The notes below the pieces were generated by a model. It did not search any database. It had not been told where the DNA came from and saw only the letters and a list, made by a program, of their open reading frames with translations. A stretch of DNA of 13,671 nt, taken from NCBI GenBank assembly GCA_045537695.1, contig JAZSQB010000050.1, positions 1 to 13,671 of the forward strand. Reading direction: 5' to 3'. This DNA comes from RGIG2041 sp045537695 (lineage in GTDB: Bacteria > Bacillota > Clostridia > UBA1381 > UMGS1253). Positions 12,923-13,671 of this stretch are shown here, piece after piece (position 1 is the stretch's first letter; the number at the start of each line of letters is the position of its first letter). Position numbers and translations under genes: made by a program.

Positions 12923-12951
12923 TGGACACGAAAATAAAATTGTGCTAAAAT
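12923..12951 (+). promoter_or_regulatory. Predicted promoter of the pseudouridine synthase gene
   Basis: -35 TGGACA (12923-12928), 17 bp, -10 TAAAAT (12946-12951) with TG one base upstream (extended -10). It is divergent from the hemolysin III promoter, with 30 bp between the two -35 elements. Confidence 0.7.
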
Positions 12952-12981
12952 AATAGTATAAAAAGAATTGGGAGTTAGTAT

Positions 12982-13671
12982 ATGCGTATTGATAAGTTTT
13001 TATGTGATTGCGGCATCGGCACAAGAAAAGAAGTAAAGCAGCTTTTAAAAGGCGGCAACGTATGCGTAAACGGCAAGCCCATTAAGGATGCTGCGCAGCA
13101 CATCGACGAAAACAGCGATTGCGTTACCGTAAGCGGCACACCGCTGGCATATCAAAAATATATTTATCTGATGCTCAATAAGCCGGCAGGCGTTGTCAGT
13201 GCGACATTTGATAAGCACTTACCGACCGTAATTAATTTGGTAGATGCTGCGTACAGACACTTTGACGTCTTCCCCGTCGGCAGACTCGACATCGACACAA
13301 CAGGACTCCTCATTTTAACCAATGACGGACAGCTTGCGCACCATATGATTTCGCCGAAGCATCACGTGCCGAAAACGTATGCAGCGCACATTGACGGTTG
13401 TGTGACAGAAGCAGATGTACGTGCCTTTCAAGACGGCATCACTTTAGACGACGGCTACGTATGTATGCCGGGTAAGTTGCATATACTAAACAGCGGCAGC
13501 GAAAGCGATATCGAGCTTACCATTTACGAAGGGAAATTCCATCAGGTAAAACGCATGTTTGAGGCTGTTAATAAAAAAGTGGTGTATTTAAAACGGATTT
13601 CTATGGGAAGTCTGATTTTGGACGAGGATTTAGCACCGGGAACAAGTCGGATCGTAGCCATGTCGTTCTGT
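12982..13671 (+). CDS. rsuA: RsuA-type rRNA pseudouridine synthase, 3' end cut by the window
   Basis: Isomerises a uridine in rRNA to pseudouridine; the RsuA subgroup targets 16S position 516. ATG at 12982 with a GGGAG ribosome site. 230 codons are visible with no stop, so only a few residues are probably missing (family about 235-240). An N-terminal S4 RNA-binding domain spans about 1-48 (MRIDKFLCDCGIGTRKEVKQ...). The catalytic domain starts with YLMLNKPAGVVSA and has the signature GRLDIDTTGLLILTNDG, with catalytic Asp103, plus the late motif EGKFHQVKRMF. The short link between S4 and catalytic domains and MRIDKFL...RKEVK fit RsuA better than RluB/RluF, but the substrate is inferred. Transcribed away from the hemolysin III gene. 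Confidence 0.9.
   Translation, partial: MRIDKFLCDCGIGTRKEVKQLLKGGNVCVNGKPIKDAAQHIDENSDCVTVSGTPLAYQKYIYLMLNKPAGVVSATFDKHLPTVINLVDAAYRHFDVFPVGRLDIDTTGLLILTNDGQLAHHMISPKHHVPKTYAAHIDGCVTEADVRAFQDGITLDDGYVCMPGKLHILNSGSESDIELTIYEGKFHQVKRMFEAVNKKVVYLKRISMGSLILDEDLAPGTSRIVAMSFC

Noticed and set aside
1..13671. CRISPR arrays, rRNA or tRNA genes, phage genes, toxin-antitoxin or defence genes
   Set aside because: Looked for regular direct repeats, cloverleaf-like segments and small gene pairs in all gaps; none found.

Overview
The window looks like chromosomal DNA of an anaerobic, low-to-mid-GC Gram-positive bacterium, probably a gut clostridium (Eubacteriales, perhaps Oscillospiraceae or a relative). 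This rests on gene content: a class III (oxygen-sensitive) ribonucleotide reductase, a trimeric dUTPase, a DegV protein, a membrane-anchored HtrA with an acidic cytoplasmic tail, strong AGGAGG-type ribosome sites and sigma-A-like promoters. It is an inference; there is no rRNA to settle it.

Left part, plus strand (1-3623): an OmpR-type response regulator (its start lies outside the window), its histidine kinase 3 nt downstream, and an HtrA/DegP-type serine protease 90 nt further on. This order resembles the CssRS-HtrA secretion-stress systems of Firmicutes. A strong intrinsic terminator follows htrA. Next comes glucuronate isomerase (uxaC) alone, with its own promoter and a roughly 170-nt leader that can fold.

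Between the convergent uxaC and proS genes lies a decayed, internally deleted IS3-family element of about 393 bp. It still shows TG...CA ends, a possible 3-bp target duplication and recognisable transposase fragments. Its hairpins look as if they now terminate transcription from one or both sides.

Middle and right part, minus strand (5780-12834): prolyl-tRNA synthetase with a perfect-consensus promoter; an nrdD-nrdG-dut operon for anaerobic dNTP supply and dUTP removal, preceded by two NrdR-like boxes exactly 31 bp apart; and a two-gene unit of a hemolysin III/PAQR-type membrane protein and a DegV lipid-binding protein, ending in a long hairpin. Divergent from this unit, on the plus strand, is an RsuA-type pseudouridine synthase that runs off the right edge.

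I see no defence island, CRISPR array, prophage or clearly new multi-gene system. The observations most worth a second look are the IS3 remnant acting as a possible transcription insulator, the NrdR box pair, the uxaC leader, an abrupt change in codon usage inside the response regulator at about base 252 (recombination or assembly chimera), and a pair of back-to-back long hairpins beside degV.
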